NCBI RefSeq assembly: GCF_016861785.1
Contig: NZ_BOLS01000005.1
Span: 101,226-165,225 of the forward strand
DNA: 64,000 nucleotides
From: Lacticaseibacillus mingshuiensis
GTDB lineage: Bacteria; Bacillota; Bacilli; Lactobacillales; Lactobacillaceae
Direction of reading: 5' to 3'
The translations under genes were made by a program, and so were the position numbers. The notes beneath the pieces are model-generated. The model had not been told where the DNA came from, ran no database searches, and saw nothing but the letters and a program-made list of their open reading frames with translations. Each line of letters starts with the position of its first letter. Within the stretch, counting starts at the first letter, position 1. Below, in pieces: positions 46,472 through 56,344 of this stretch.

Positions 46472-48115
46472 ATGAAAGTCAAAAAGAGTCTTAAGGCAGG
46501 CGCCATGCTCCTGACACTCGCAACGGTCTTGGCCGCTTGCGGTGGTAATAGTAGCAAAGCGACCACCAAGTCCGCGAGCGATTCCACATGGACCACGATG
46601 GTCGGGGATGTCATTTCCACCATGGATCCATCCATGAGCACGGATATCATTTCCGGGCAGGCATTGAGCAACACGACAGAAGGTCTGCTTCGTTATAGCG
46701 GCGCGGATCTTCAGCCAGCGCTGGCGACCTCTGTTCCGGAAGCGACCAACAACGGCCTGACTTACACGTATCATCTGCGCAAGTCGACCTGGTCGAACGG
46801 CACCGCCGTCACCGCGAAGGATTTTGTTTATAGCTGGCAGCGCACCGTTGATCCGGCCACGAAGTCTCAGTACGCCTACCTGTTCTCTGGCATCAAGAAT
46901 GCCGATGCGATCATGGCCGGCAAAGCCAAGGCCAGTACGCTGGGCGTGAAGGCGGAAGGCGATGACACCTTGGTTGTCACCCTTGAACGCGCGATGCCTT
47001 ATTTCAACACGATGCTCGCCAGCCCGACCTTTGCGCCGCAGAGCCAGGCTTTTGTTGAAAAAGCCGGGAGCAAGTATGGCCACAGCAGCAAGTACATCCT
47101 TTCCAACGGCCCTTACATCCTGAAGGACTGGAACGGGACCAGCGATTCCTGGACCTCGGTCAAGAACCCGAAGTATTGGAATGCCAAGAACGTGCACATC
47201 AAGACCCTGCAAACGAAAGTCGTTAAGGATAGCGCAACGGCTTTGAACCTTTACAACACTGGCAAGCTCGATGATGCCTCACTGTCTGGTCAGCAGGCGG
47301 CGCAGGCCAAGTCCAACAAGGATTACAGTGCGCTGAAGCAATCCGCTGTGTTCTATCTTGAAATGAACGAAAAGAAGGACAGCTTCTTCAAGAACACCAA
47401 GATCCGCCAGGCGATCTCCATGATTCTCAATCGTCAGCAGTACATCTCCAAAGTCTTGAACGACGGCTCCATTCCAGCCACCGGGGTCACCCCTGAAGGC
47501 CTCGCCGGCGATCCGGATGATACCACGAAGGATTTTGCCAACGAAGCGGCTGAATCCACGAAGCAATACACCACGTACAACAAGAAGGAAGCAGAGAAGC
47601 TTTTTGCCGAAGGGCTGAAAGAAACTGGTAACTCCTCGATCTCTGTTTCCCTGCTGTCTGATGATACCAGCGCCGCCAAGTCCACCTCGCAGTACCTGCA
47701 AAGTGCATTGCAGACCCTGGATGGGCTGAAGGTCTCCATCACCACCGTGCCATTCAAGACCCGGTTGACTCGGAGCCAAAATGGACAGTTCGACATGGTT
47801 GTTTCCGGCTGGTCCGCGGACTTCCCAGACCCGATCACCTTCCTGGATCTGTTCACCTCTGGCAATGCTTATAACGATGGCAAGTGGAGCAACGCGCAAT
47901 ACGACAAGCTGATCCAAGAAAGCAAGACCACGTATGCCACAGACGCCACCAAGCGTTGGGCGACCTTGCTCAAGGCACAAGAGATTCTTACGTCTGAAGC
48001 TGGCGTGATCCCAGTTTACCAGCAAGTGGCTTCTCACCTGGTCAACTCCAAGATCAAGGACCTCAAGTTCGGCCCGAACGGCTTTTATAACTACGTCGGC
48101 GCCAGCATCAAGTAA
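46472..48115 (+). CDS. oppA: Oligopeptide-binding lipoprotein OppA
   Basis: A 547-aa SBP family 5 protein with a lipobox LAAC (Cys23) after a basic signal sequence, the family block TYTYHLRKSTWSNGTAVTAKDFVYSWQR and a C-terminal EAGVIPVYQQVASHLV. It captures extracellular peptides for the OppBCDF importer. The start at 46472 has GAGGGGG upstream. With the large envelope proteinase encoded 2 kb upstream, this gives a protein-to-peptide uptake route. Confidence 0.95.
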   Translation: MKVKKSLKAGAMLLTLATVLAACGGNSSKATTKSASDSTWTTMVGDVISTMDPSMSTDIISGQALSNTTEGLLRYSGADLQPALATSVPEATNNGLTYTYHLRKSTWSNGTAVTAKDFVYSWQRTVDPATKSQYAYLFSGIKNADAIMAGKAKASTLGVKAEGDDTLVVTLERAMPYFNTMLASPTFAPQSQAFVEKAGSKYGHSSKYILSNGPYILKDWNGTSDSWTSVKNPKYWNAKNVHIKTLQTKVVKDSATALNLYNTGKLDDASLSGQQAAQAKSNKDYSALKQSAVFYLEMNEKKDSFFKNTKIRQAISMILNRQQYISKVLNDGSIPATGVTPEGLAGDPDDTTKDFANEAAESTKQYTTYNKKEAEKLFAEGLKETGNSSISVSLLSDDTSAAKSTSQYLQSALQTLDGLKVSITTVPFKTRLTRSQNGQFDMVVSGWSADFPDPITFLDLFTSGNAYNDGKWSNAQYDKLIQESKTTYATDATKRWATLLKAQEILTSEAGVIPVYQQVASHLVNSKIKDLKFGPNGFYNYVGASIK

Positions 48116-48185
48116 GGCGCGGCAGCGGGCAATGCCGTCATCGGTACAGGGTGGCGGCATTGTTTGAGTTCAAAGGAGACCTCAT

Positions 48186-49115
48186 ATGATCAAATACATT
48201 CTCAAGCGGATCGCGTACCTGATCTTGACGCTGTTTCTCGTGGCGAGCATCACCTTCTTTCTGATGAAGCTCCTGCCAGGGACGCCGTTCAATAATCCGA
48301 AGCTCACGCATGACCAGATCGCGCTGTTGAACAAGCAATACGGGCTGGATAAGCCGCTGTGGGTCCAATTCTTCCAGTACATCGTCGGCATTGCGCATGG
48401 TGATTTTGGCCAGTCCTATCAGTATGTCGGCGAGCCTGTGTCCACGCTGATCGCCACCCGGGTCGGCCCGTCACTACAACTCGGCGCCCAGGCCATGGTC
48501 GTTGGCACCATCCTCGGCATTTTGCTGGGCGCGATCGCGGCGATCAGGAAAAATACGTGGGTCGATTCCGTGGCCACGATTTTCGCCATTCTCGGCCGCT
48601 CGATTCCAAGCTTTGTGTTTGCCGCCTTACTCCAGTTCTTCGTCGCGTACAAATGGGGCCTGTTCCCCGTTGCGCTGTGGGAAAATGGCTTTTCCTCAAG
48701 CGTTTTGCCGACGATCGCGCTGGCCATGGCGCCCTTGGCCAACACCGCGCGCTTCATGCGAACGGAAATGGTCGATGTGCTGAACAGTGATTACATCGAG
48801 CTCGCCCGGTCCAAAGGCGATGCGAAGTGGCAGGCGGTGGCCTGGCATGCGCTGCGCAACTCGATGATCCCGATCGTCACCATCATCGGGCCAATGGCGG
48901 TCGATCTGATGTCCGGCTCCATGGTCGTGGAAAATATTTTCGCGATTCCCGGCATCGGCGAGCAGTTCGTCAAGTCGATCACGACCAACGACTACCCCGT
49001 CATCATGGGCCTGACCATTATGTACTGCTTCATGTTGACGGTGGTCATTCTCATTGTCGACATCTTATATGGCTTCATTGATCCACGAATTCGACTGACA
49101 GGGGAGGCAAACTAA
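48186..49115 (+). CDS. oppB: Oligopeptide permease OppB
   Basis: A 309-aa permease with an N-terminal helix, about six membrane segments and the EAA-type coupling loop (DYIELARSKGDAKWQAVAWHALRNSMIP). It forms a heterodimeric channel with OppC. CAAAGGAGAC precedes the ATG; a 70-base gap follows oppA. Confidence 0.95.
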   Translation: MIKYILKRIAYLILTLFLVASITFFLMKLLPGTPFNNPKLTHDQIALLNKQYGLDKPLWVQFFQYIVGIAHGDFGQSYQYVGEPVSTLIATRVGPSLQLGAQAMVVGTILGILLGAIAAIRKNTWVDSVATIFAILGRSIPSFVFAALLQFFVAYKWGLFPVALWENGFSSSVLPTIALAMAPLANTARFMRTEMVDVLNSDYIELARSKGDAKWQAVAWHALRNSMIPIVTIIGPMAVDLMSGSMVVENIFAIPGIGEQFVKSITTNDYPVIMGLTIMYCFMLTVVILIVDILYGFIDPRIRLTGEAN

Positions 49116-49116
49116 A

Positions 49117-50148
49117 ATGGCAGATGCGAAAAATCAATCAGCGACCGCCATGGCTTCGCTGCCAAAAGACGCGTTTGAACCCGCTCAGGTCGACAAGTCT
49201 GAAAAAGAGCGTATCGCGGCGCCGGCTTTGACCTTTACCCAAGACGCGATGCGCCGGCTGCGCCAAAACAAAGCCGCGATCATCTCATTTTGGATCTTGG
49301 TCGTGATCGCGGTGCTGGCATTCGGCTCGTTTTTCTGGTCCCCGGCCGATCCCAATCACCAGAACCTGACGTATTCCTATTTGCCGCCAAAATGGGGCAA
49401 CCTGAATATTCCAGGGCTCAACGGCTGGAATAACGGCGTGGATGTTTACAAGGCAAATGGCATTAAAGATGGCGTCTATTTTCTGATCGGCACCGATGGC
49501 TTTGGCCGCGACATGCTGAGTCGGCTGCTGGCCGGGACGCGGGTGTCCTTGATCATCGCAATCATCGCGACCTTCTTTGACCTGTCGATCGGCGTCGTGT
49601 ACGGCATTATTTCCGGCTGGCGCGGCGGCCGCACCGATATTGTGATGCAGCGTGTGATCGAGATCATCTCCTCCGTGCCAAACCTGGTCGTCGTGATCTT
49701 GATGCTGCTGGTCTTCAAGCCCGGCCTCACCTCGATCATTTTGGCCATCGCGCTGTCCGGCTGGGTCACCATGGCCCGGCTGGTGCGCGCCCAGACCTTG
49801 CAGCTCAAGGACCAGGAGTATGTGCTGGCCGCCCGCACGCTTGGGGAAAGTTCGGTGAAGATCGCGCTGAAGCATCTCGTGCCGAACCTGAGCTCCACCA
49901 TCATCATTCAGACGATGTTCACCATTCCGTCGGCGATCTTCTTTGAAGCTTTCCTGTCCTACATCGGCATCGGGATTCCGTCGCCGCAAGCCAGTCTGGG
50001 GACGCTGCTTTCCGACGCCCAGCAGAACCTGCAGACGCAGCCTTACATGCTGGTGTTCCCGGCGATCGTCATTGTGCTCTTGATGCTGGCGTTCAACCTG
50101 CTCGGCGATGGCCTGCGCGACGCGTTTGATCCGCGGTCATCTCATTAG
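49117..50148 (+). CDS. oppC: Oligopeptide permease OppC
   Basis: A 343-aa permease with a longer cytosolic N-terminus (about 50 residues), six membrane segments, the LIGTDGFGRDMLSRLLAGTR block and the EYVLAARTLGESSVKIALKHLVPN coupling loop. It starts one base after the oppB stop and uses GGGGAGG inside oppB. Confidence 0.95.
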   Translation: MADAKNQSATAMASLPKDAFEPAQVDKSEKERIAAPALTFTQDAMRRLRQNKAAIISFWILVVIAVLAFGSFFWSPADPNHQNLTYSYLPPKWGNLNIPGLNGWNNGVDVYKANGIKDGVYFLIGTDGFGRDMLSRLLAGTRVSLIIAIIATFFDLSIGVVYGIISGWRGGRTDIVMQRVIEIISSVPNLVVVILMLLVFKPGLTSIILAIALSGWVTMARLVRAQTLQLKDQEYVLAARTLGESSVKIALKHLVPNLSSTIIIQTMFTIPSAIFFEAFLSYIGIGIPSPQASLGTLLSDAQQNLQTQPYMLVFPAIVIVLLMLAFNLLGDGLRDAFDPRSSH

Positions 50149-50162
50149 AAAGGGGCGGCATA

Positions 50163-51215
50163 ATGGAAAAAATTCTTGAGGTCAATCATTTGACCATCGA
50201 CTTCAACACCTTCGCCAGCCCGGTCCATGCCATTCGCGACGTCTCGTTTCACCTGAACAAAGGCGAGACGCTGGCCATTGTCGGGGAATCCGGCTCTGGC
50301 AAATCCGTCACCATGCGCACGGTGATGGGCTTGCTGGCGACCAACGCCAAGATCGAAGCGGGCGAGGTCAAGCTCGAAGGCAAGGACATTTTGAAAAAGT
50401 CGGAAAAAGAGCTCAACGCCATGCGCGGCAATGATGTCGCGATGATCTTCCAGGATCCGATGACGTCGCTGGATCCGACCATGACCATCGGCAAACAGGT
50501 CGCAGAACCGCTGCGCCTGCACACCAAGATCTCGCAAAAAGCCGCGCTGAAAGAGGCAGTCCGAGTGCTTGAGCTTGTCGGAATCCATGATGCCGCGCGC
50601 CGGCTGAAGGATTACCCGCATCAATTTTCTGGCGGCCAACGCCAGCGCATTGTCATCGCCATTGCGATCATCAACCATCCCAAGGTCCTGATCGCCGACG
50701 AGCCGACCACCGCGCTGGACGTAACCATTCAGGCGCAGATTATTCACCTGCTTCAAGAGATCCAGCATAAGATCGACACGGCAATCATTTTCATCACCCA
50801 TGACCTGGGCGTCGTGGCTGGCATCGCAGATCGCGTCGCCGTCATGTACGCCGGCAAGATCATCGAGTCCGGCGATGTCGATGAAGTCTTTTACAACCCG
50901 CAGCATCCCTACACGTGGGGCCTGCTGGAGGCGATGCCGACGCTTGAGACCAAACGCGACCGCCTCTACGCCATTCCGGGCACGCCGCCCGATCTGCTCG
51001 ACCCGCCCAAGGGAGATGCGTTTGCGCCGCGAAATCGCTATGCGATGAAGATCGATACCGAGCAGGAGCCGCCATTTTTCCAAGTATCCAAGACCCACTT
51101 TGCGGCGACGTGGCTGCTGGCGCCCGGTGCGCCGACCGTTGAACTGCCGCCGGAGATCGTGCGCCGGCGCAAAATATGGGCGCAGAAACACCCAAGTCAG
51201 GAGGCCGCCAAATGA
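50163..51215 (+). CDS. oppD: Oligopeptide transporter ATPase OppD
   Basis: A 350-aa ATPase with Walker [10 protein letters not shown], signature [15 protein letters not shown], Walker [13 protein letters not shown] and the Opp-type C-terminal extension ([33 protein letters not shown]). That extension lacks the usual set of cysteines that bind a cluster in many OppD homologues. It overlaps oppF by four bases. Confidence 0.95.
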   Translation: MEKILEVNHLTIDFNTFASPVHAIRDVSFHLNKGETLAIVGESGSGKSVTMRTVMGLLATNAKIEAGEVKLEGKDILKKSEKELNAMRGNDVAMIFQDPMTSLDPTMTIGKQVAEPLRLHTKISQKAALKEAVRVLELVGIHDAARRLKDYPHQFSGGQRQRIVIAIAIINHPKVLIADEPTTALDVTIQAQIIHLLQEIQHKIDTAIIFITHDLGVVAGIADRVAVMYAGKIIESGDVDEVFYNPQHPYTWGLLEAMPTLETKRDRLYAIPGTPPDLLDPPKGDAFAPRNRYAMKIDTEQEPPFFQVSKTHFAATWLLAPGAPTVELPPEIVRRRKIWAQKHPSQEAAK

Positions 51216-52174
51216 GCGAAGACACGCGTGAAAAATTAGTCGAAGTTCGCGATCTCGTGCAGACCTTCAACGCCGGGAAAAAAGATGAGGTCCGCGCCAT
51301 TCAGGACATCTCCTTTGACATCTATCGCGGCGAGACGCTGGGGCTGGTGGGTGAATCCGGGTCGGGGAAAACCACGACCGGCCGCTCGATCATTCGCCTG
51401 TACGACCCGACTTCCGGCACCGTGAAGTTCGAAGGAGAAGACATTGCCAAGCTGAAAAACGGCAGCAAGGCCATGCATCAATTCCGGCGCCAAATGCAAA
51501 TGATCTTCCAGGATCCGTATGCGAGCCTCAATCCCCGCATGAAGGTCAAGGATATCATCGCAGAGGGCCTGGATATTCACCATTTGGTCAAGACGGAAAA
51601 AGAGCGCGATGACCGCGTCGCCGCCTTGCTGGAAGAAGTCGGGTTGAACCCCGATCACGCCACCCGTTACCCGCATGAATTTTCCGGGGGCCAGCGTCAG
51701 CGGATCGGCATCGCCCGCGCCCTGGCCGTGGAGCCGGAATTCATCATCGCCGACGAGCCGATCTCGGCGCTGGATGTGTCGATTCAGGCGCAGGTGGTCA
51801 ACTTGATGAAGGATATTCAGGATAAAAATGGCCTGACGTATCTGTTCATTGCGCATGACTTGTCGATGGTCAAATATATTTCCGACCGAATCGCCGTCAT
51901 GCACAATGGCCGGCTGGTGGAGCTTGCGTCTTCTGATGAGGTGTACACGCACCCGCTTCATCCGTACACGCAAAGCCTGCTGTCCGCGATTCCGGAGCCG
52001 GATCCGGACACGGAGCGCCGGCGCGTGCTGGTGCCGTATGATGCCAGCCAAGCCGAGGGCGATGACAAGGCCCGAAGCATGACCGAGGTCTTCCCCGGGC
52101 ACTTCATCTACGCCGCCACCGACGAGGTCGCCGGCTACCAGCATGCCGCCCAAGCGGCGCACGCAAACGACTAA
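51212..52174 (+). CDS. oppF: Oligopeptide transporter ATPase OppF
   Basis: A 320-aa ATPase with Walker [10 protein letters not shown], signature [15 protein letters not shown], Walker [13 protein letters not shown] and C-terminal [16 protein letters not shown]. It forms the second nucleotide-binding subunit with OppD. The start at 51212 overlaps the oppD stop (ATGA) with AGGAGG upstream. It is the last gene of oppABCDF. Confidence 0.95.
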   Translation: MSEDTREKLVEVRDLVQTFNAGKKDEVRAIQDISFDIYRGETLGLVGESGSGKTTTGRSIIRLYDPTSGTVKFEGEDIAKLKNGSKAMHQFRRQMQMIFQDPYASLNPRMKVKDIIAEGLDIHHLVKTEKERDDRVAALLEEVGLNPDHATRYPHEFSGGQRQRIGIARALAVEPEFIIADEPISALDVSIQAQVVNLMKDIQDKNGLTYLFIAHDLSMVKYISDRIAVMHNGRLVELASSDEVYTHPLHPYTQSLLSAIPEPDPDTERRRVLVPYDASQAEGDDKARSMTEVFPGHFIYAATDEVAGYQHAAQAAHAND

Positions 52175-52187
52175 ACTGCTTTCTTTG

Positions 52188-52227
52188 AAATAGCATCCAC
52201 CGCTTCTGGCGTGATGCTATTTTTTTA
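52188..52227 (+). terminator. Terminator of oppABCDF
   Basis: AAATAGCATC pairs with GATGCTATTT, followed by T. Confidence 0.85.
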
Positions 52228-52243
52228 TATTGTGTTGGCTCCC

Positions 52244-52391
52244 GGGTGGGCGCCGGCCAGAAACTGGCTGGAACGCTCCCAAGTGACTTTAAGCCCGCGC
52301 AATTCGCCGTCTTAAAGCTCACTTTCGGTGTAAGCGGCAGAGCCGCTAACACCGACGAGGGGGCTGAGCCGTTTCTGGCCGGCGCCCACCC
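52244..52391 (+). repeat. MITE-like element R2, copy a (148 bp)
   Basis: Perfect 20-bp terminal inverted repeats (GGGTGGGCGCCGGCCAGAAA and its complement at 52372-52391) enclose a core with an inner AAGCGGCAGAGCCGCTAAC hairpin. A second copy in reverse orientation lies at 62047-62204. No transposase is encoded. Confidence 0.8.
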
Positions 52392-52836
52392 TTAGATCCA
52401 GCGCTCAAGCTGTGTGCTTGCTGCGGTGACTTCAAGTGCGTGTAGCAGTTGAGTCGATTGCGGCGAGTCGCCGTTTGGCAGTGTGGGGTTGGCGGGCGAC
52501 CTTGTCTGTGGGTGCTCGCTGATGCTGTGAGGCGGCGTCCTGACTGTTCTGCCCCCGGTCTGCTCTCGTGCTGCGTCTCACCTTGGCCAGGCGCGGCGGA
52601 CGGGTTGGTTGCGTGGACGTCTCTTTATATAGAAGGAAAATTTTTGATTGCACAGATGCGGACGCTCAAACCCTGAGTCCAACGCCCTTGTTGCCTCTTT
52701 TTTGTGGTTGGATGAGACCGACCAGCCAAGTTTATTGTGCGGTGTTGCCCGGTTCTTGTGACTATTTTTCCCTTGTCGCGGGTTTTGGCCGGCGAGATTG
52801 CTATAATAGTTGAGAGTTTAGCAGAGGAGAAGTGGG
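52392..52836 (+). other. Intergenic region without recognisable content
   Basis: About 445 bases, T/G-rich on the + strand. No supported gene is seen. TATAAT at 52802-52807 is probably the -10 of the next gene; its -35 is not clear. Confidence 0.4.
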
Positions 52837-54039
52837 ATGGCACAGAGTGGTTCACATAAGAAGATCATGGTCGAGGTGCCGGATGCGGTGGCGAGTCAGC
52901 TTGCGATTCATCCGGGGGACGAATTGCAGCTGAAGGTGCGGGGCAACACGCTGAGTTACACGAGTGGGGTGGTGTCGCCGCTTCGGCAGCGGTATTTGAT
53001 CATTTGGCCGCTGGCGGTCGCGCTTGTGATGGGAATCGTGGCGATGGTGTATGCCTCGGTGCAACATCTCGGGTTGATGCCGCTGGCCGGGGACAACTCG
53101 GTGGCCTCGCTGACGATCATTTTGGGGTTGATCTCTGGGTCGCTTTTATTTATTGGCTTTTTCATCAAGTCCCGCAACGATAATGCGAACCGATTCTCTA
53201 GCAAAATCTATTGGCGAAATTTTCCCACGATCACGTTGTCACTGGTGCTGATCTTGGGGCTCGCGTTGATCGGGATCTTCTGGGTGCTGGGGGAGCTTTT
53301 TCCCACGGCGGCGTTTGACCGGTTCACGTCGATGCTGATCTTGGTGATCTTCGACTTTTTCGTCAATGCGTTCATGGTCGCTGCGGCGTTTCGCATCAAT
53401 GGGCGGATTCTCACAACGCTGTTGACCACGGTCATCATCGGCGGAGTGGTGATCTCGATGGCCTCCAATGGGCAACGCCACTGGTGGCAGCGGAACCTCA
53501 GTTTTCTGGGATCGCCGGAAGCGGCCAACAGTTGGCAGTTCAATTTCACGCTGATCTTGTCAGCGTTGATCATGGTCGCTTTGATCGATTATCTGTTTGT
53601 CTCGTTGCAGGAAGTGATGGCGCGGACGTGGCAGTTGAGCTTACTGCGGGTCATGCTGACGTTGACGGCGGTGGATCTCGGCGCAGTCGGCGCATTCCCG
53701 AACTTCACGGATACACCATGGCTTCACTGGCTGCATGATTCCGTGTCGGGGATGCTCGTGTTTCTGATCGTCTTTTTGATCATTGGACTGCGCTGGCTGT
53801 TGCCTGGTGTGACAAAAGAGTTCCTGTGGTTATCGTATGGGGCAGGCATCTTCCTGCTGATTCTCAACTTCGGCTTCCGGCTGTTTGGGTATCCGTCGCT
53901 GACGGCGTTTGAGGTGCAGGCTTTTGCCGTGGCGTTTGGGTGGCTCTTGATGTTGTTCGGCCGCCTGCAGACACTGGTGGAAGAAGGCCCGACCCCGCAA
54001 GTCGTCAAGGCAGAGGCGAGGACCCGGCACCATAATTAA
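52837..54039 (+). CDS. Polytopic membrane protein with N-terminal AbrB-like segment (DUF998-like)
   Basis: A 400-aa protein. Residues 8-45 (KIMVEVPDAVASQLAIHPGD, ELQLKVRGNTLSY) look like an AbrB/MazE-type swapped-hairpin domain; about ten membrane helices follow from residue 50 to 385. The membrane part resembles DUF998 proteins of lactobacilli. A membrane-tethered DNA-binding or dimerisation module is possible, but the function is unknown. GCAGAGGAGAAG precedes the ATG at 52837. It is flanked by R2-a upstream and R1-D downstream. Confidence 0.65.
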   Translation: MAQSGSHKKIMVEVPDAVASQLAIHPGDELQLKVRGNTLSYTSGVVSPLRQRYLIIWPLAVALVMGIVAMVYASVQHLGLMPLAGDNSVASLTIILGLISGSLLFIGFFIKSRNDNANRFSSKIYWRNFPTITLSLVLILGLALIGIFWVLGELFPTAAFDRFTSMLILVIFDFFVNAFMVAAAFRINGRILTTLLTTVIIGGVVISMASNGQRHWWQRNLSFLGSPEAANSWQFNFTLILSALIMVALIDYLFVSLQEVMARTWQLSLLRVMLTLTAVDLGAVGAFPNFTDTPWLHWLHDSVSGMLVFLIVFLIIGLRWLLPGVTKEFLWLSYGAGIFLLILNFGFRLFGYPSLTAFEVQAFAVAFGWLLMLFGRLQTLVEEGPTPQVVKAEARTRHHN

Positions 54040-54185
54040 AGGGTGCGGCGGTGCGCGGGATGGTCGAGCAGCCAGGCTAGCCTGGCGCTTGGGGCGTTCT
54101 TAGCCCCGAGTGACTGGCGTACCTGGATGCCTCGAACATGCGCACCGAAGCCCAACTGAGAAAAGGGTGCGGAGCCGAGCGCTAA
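54040..54185. repeat. Dispersed hairpin element R1 (locus D)
   Basis: The sequence follows the R1 pattern in the same orientation as locus B: GGGTGCGGCGGTGCGCGGGA, GCTTGGGGCGTTCTTAGCCCC, GTGACTGGCG and GAAGCCCAACTGAGAAAAGG. It begins directly after the stop of the membrane protein gene. Confidence 0.7.
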
Positions 54186-54228
54186 TGGTCATCTTCAGCT
54201 TGCCCACCAGCCTCGATAGATCAATTTT

Positions 54229-54254
54229 AGGACACGCAGCCGCGTGTCCTTTTT
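54229..54254 (+). terminator. Intrinsic terminator upstream of parS
   Basis: AGGACACGC pairs with GCGTGTCCT, four-base loop, then five T. Confidence 0.8.
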
Positions 54255-54292
54255 GCTGCACTTTTCGCAAAAAATCCGCGCCATCTCCGGGG

Positions 54293-54306
54293 GTTTCACG
54301 TGAAAC
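54293..54306. other. parS-like ParB (Spo0J) binding site
   Basis: GTTTCACGTGAAAC is the 14-bp core of the bacterial parS site (full consensus TGTTTCACGTGAAACA); the outer bases here are G and G, differing symmetrically. parS sites cluster near the replication origin. Confidence 0.85.
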
Positions 54307-54319
54307 GACGAACTTGTCC

Positions 54320-54348
54320 TAGACTTTTCAGATTGGAATGGTTATAAT
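54320..54348 (+). promoter_or_regulatory. Promoter of the P-type ATPase gene
   Basis: TAGACT, a 17-base spacer and TATAAT (54343-54348) lie 14 bases downstream of parS and 32 bases before the ATG. Confidence 0.6.
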
Positions 54349-54380
54349 TAATTAGAAGTTACAAAGTACACAAGGGGGAC

Positions 54381-56204
54381 ATGAACATGCGTGAGTATCG
54401 ACGGCTTTGGGCAGTGTTAGCAGTAGGGGTGGTGGCCCTGATCTGTGAGTTTGGATTGGGGCAGGCGCTTTGGGCACAGGGCGTCATCACCATTTTAGGC
54501 TCGCTCATCGCGCTTTTGATGCTGATCGACATGATCAAAACGCTGCGCAGTGGCTCGTTTGGTGTGGATCTGCTGGCAATCACAGCGGTCGTGGCCACGC
54601 TGGCCGTGGGCGAATACTGGGCATCGATGATCGTCTTGTTGATGCTCACCGGTGGGGATGCGCTGGAGGATTTTGCGGCGCGCAAGGCGAACTCGGATCT
54701 GAAGAGTTTGCTGGATAACACGCCGACAACCGCCAATCGCCTGGTCGATGGGCGCGTCGAGGAAGTCGATGTCGACGCGGTCCAGGTCGGTGAGGCGATC
54801 GTGGTCAAGCCGGGCGAGCTCGTGCCGGTCGATGGGGTGATCACGGATGGCGATAGCATGGTCGATGAGGCCAGCTTGACGGGCGAATCGCGGCCGGTGG
54901 CCAAAACCGTTGGCGATGATCTGATGTCGGGGACGGTCAATGGCGACGCGGCGCTGACCGTGCAAGTCACGAAGCGTGCGGCGGATAGTCAGTACCAGGG
55001 AATCGTCAAGTTGGTCCAGGAAAGTGAAGCCAAGCCCGCGCATTTCGTTCGAATGGCGGACCGCTATGCGCTGCCTTTCACGATCGTCGCCTATATTATC
55101 GCCGGGGTGGCGTGGGCGCTGGCCGGCGATCCGGTCCGCTTTGCGGAGGTGCTGGTCGTGGCGTCGCCGTGCCCGCTGATCTTGGCGGCGCCGGTGGCCA
55201 TGGTGTCGGGGATGAGCCGCACCAGTCGCGCCGGGATCATTGTGAAATCCGGCACGGCGCTGGAAAAATTGGCCATCGCTAAGACGGTTGCGTTTGATAA
55301 AACAGGCACGATCACACAAGGCGTTTTGGACGTGGCACGGATCGAGCCCACTGCCGATTTTTCCAAGGAAGAATTGATGACGCTGACGGCCAGCGCCGAG
55401 CAGCAAAGTACCCACATTCTGGCGCGTTCGCTCGTCTCGCATCTCGGGGCGACCAAGCTGCGGCCGGCCAGTGATGTGGAAGAGGTGACTGGCAGTGGCG
55501 TGCGCGCCGTGGTGGACGGGCATCAGCTTGTTGTTGGCAAGCGCGCGTTCGCCGGGGCCACGGAAGACGCGAATGATACCGCCGTTTATGTCGGCGTCGA
55601 TGGCCAATACGCCGGGTACATCACATTCACCGACATTGTGCGGCCCGAAGCAAAGGAAACGATTGCCGCGCTGCACCAGCTGGGCGTGGCCGACACAATG
55701 ATGATCTCCGGCGATAGCCAGGCGATCGCCGATGACGTGGCGGCGCAGGTGGGGCTGGACACGGTCTACGCCGAGCAGTTGCCGGCTGATAAGATCGCTG
55801 TTTTGGAAAAAATCGATCGTCACGGCCGGCCAGCGGTGATGGTCGGCGACGGGGTGAATGATGCGCCTTCCTTGGCCATTGCCGATGTCGGCATCGCCAT
55901 GGGCGCGCATGGGGCCACGGCCGCCAGCGAAAGCGCCGATGCGGTAGTGCTGCGCGACGACTTGACGAAGGTCGCGTCTGCCATGATCATTGCGCAGGAC
56001 ACGATGCGCATCGCCCGCGAAGCTGTTTTGATCGGCATCGCGATCTGTACGGGGCTGATGCTGATCGCGAGCACCGGCATCATTCCGGCGATGATCGGCG
56101 CGCTGTTGCAGGAAGTCGTCGACACCGTCACCATTCTTTACGCGCTGCGGGCCCGGACTGGGCGGCGCGACGCGGATCAGGTCACGGCAAGCGTCAAGGC
56201 GTAG
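54381..56204 (+). CDS. P1B-type heavy-metal transporting ATPase
   Basis: A 607-aa transporter with TGES (167-170) in the actuator domain, SPC (262-264) in the metal-binding helix, DKTGT with Asp306 and GDGVNDAP in the hinge. It has no N-terminal HMA or Cys-rich metal domain. The SPC motif, where CPC is usual for Cu, Zn or Cd pumps, recalls P1B-4 (Co/Zn/Fe) enzymes, but the C-terminal helix reads LLQEVVDTVTILYALR without the HEG motif, so the metal is uncertain. AGGGGG precedes the ATG. Monocistronic. Confidence 0.88.
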   Translation: MNMREYRRLWAVLAVGVVALICEFGLGQALWAQGVITILGSLIALLMLIDMIKTLRSGSFGVDLLAITAVVATLAVGEYWASMIVLLMLTGGDALEDFAARKANSDLKSLLDNTPTTANRLVDGRVEEVDVDAVQVGEAIVVKPGELVPVDGVITDGDSMVDEASLTGESRPVAKTVGDDLMSGTVNGDAALTVQVTKRAADSQYQGIVKLVQESEAKPAHFVRMADRYALPFTIVAYIIAGVAWALAGDPVRFAEVLVVASPCPLILAAPVAMVSGMSRTSRAGIIVKSGTALEKLAIAKTVAFDKTGTITQGVLDVARIEPTADFSKEELMTLTASAEQQSTHILARSLVSHLGATKLRPASDVEEVTGSGVRAVVDGHQLVVGKRAFAGATEDANDTAVYVGVDGQYAGYITFTDIVRPEAKETIAALHQLGVADTMMISGDSQAIADDVAAQVGLDTVYAEQLPADKIAVLEKIDRHGRPAVMVGDGVNDAPSLAIADVGIAMGAHGATAASESADAVVLRDDLTKVASAMIIAQDTMRIAREAVLIGIAICTGLMLIASTGIIPAMIGALLQEVVDTVTILYALRARTGRRDADQVTASVKA

Positions 56205-56218
56205 GGTCACGTGGAATC

Positions 56219-56263
56219 AAAAAACAGCAGTGCGCCCTGGGGTGGGGTGTGCTGCTGTTTTTG
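56219..56263 (+). terminator. Terminator of the P-type ATPase gene
   Basis: AAAAACAGCAG pairs with CTGCTGTTTTT. Confidence 0.85.
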
Positions 56264-56344
56264 CTGGACCCGCCTATTTTCCCCCTCGCCCCACCCGCAT
56301 TCGTGGTACGATAACCCAAAGCAAACTGTTTTGGAGGCATCTTC

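Noticed and set aside
56206..56217. A second parS-like site (GGTCACGTGGAA)
   Set aside because: Only the central CACGTG and a few flanking bases match; both half-sites deviate.
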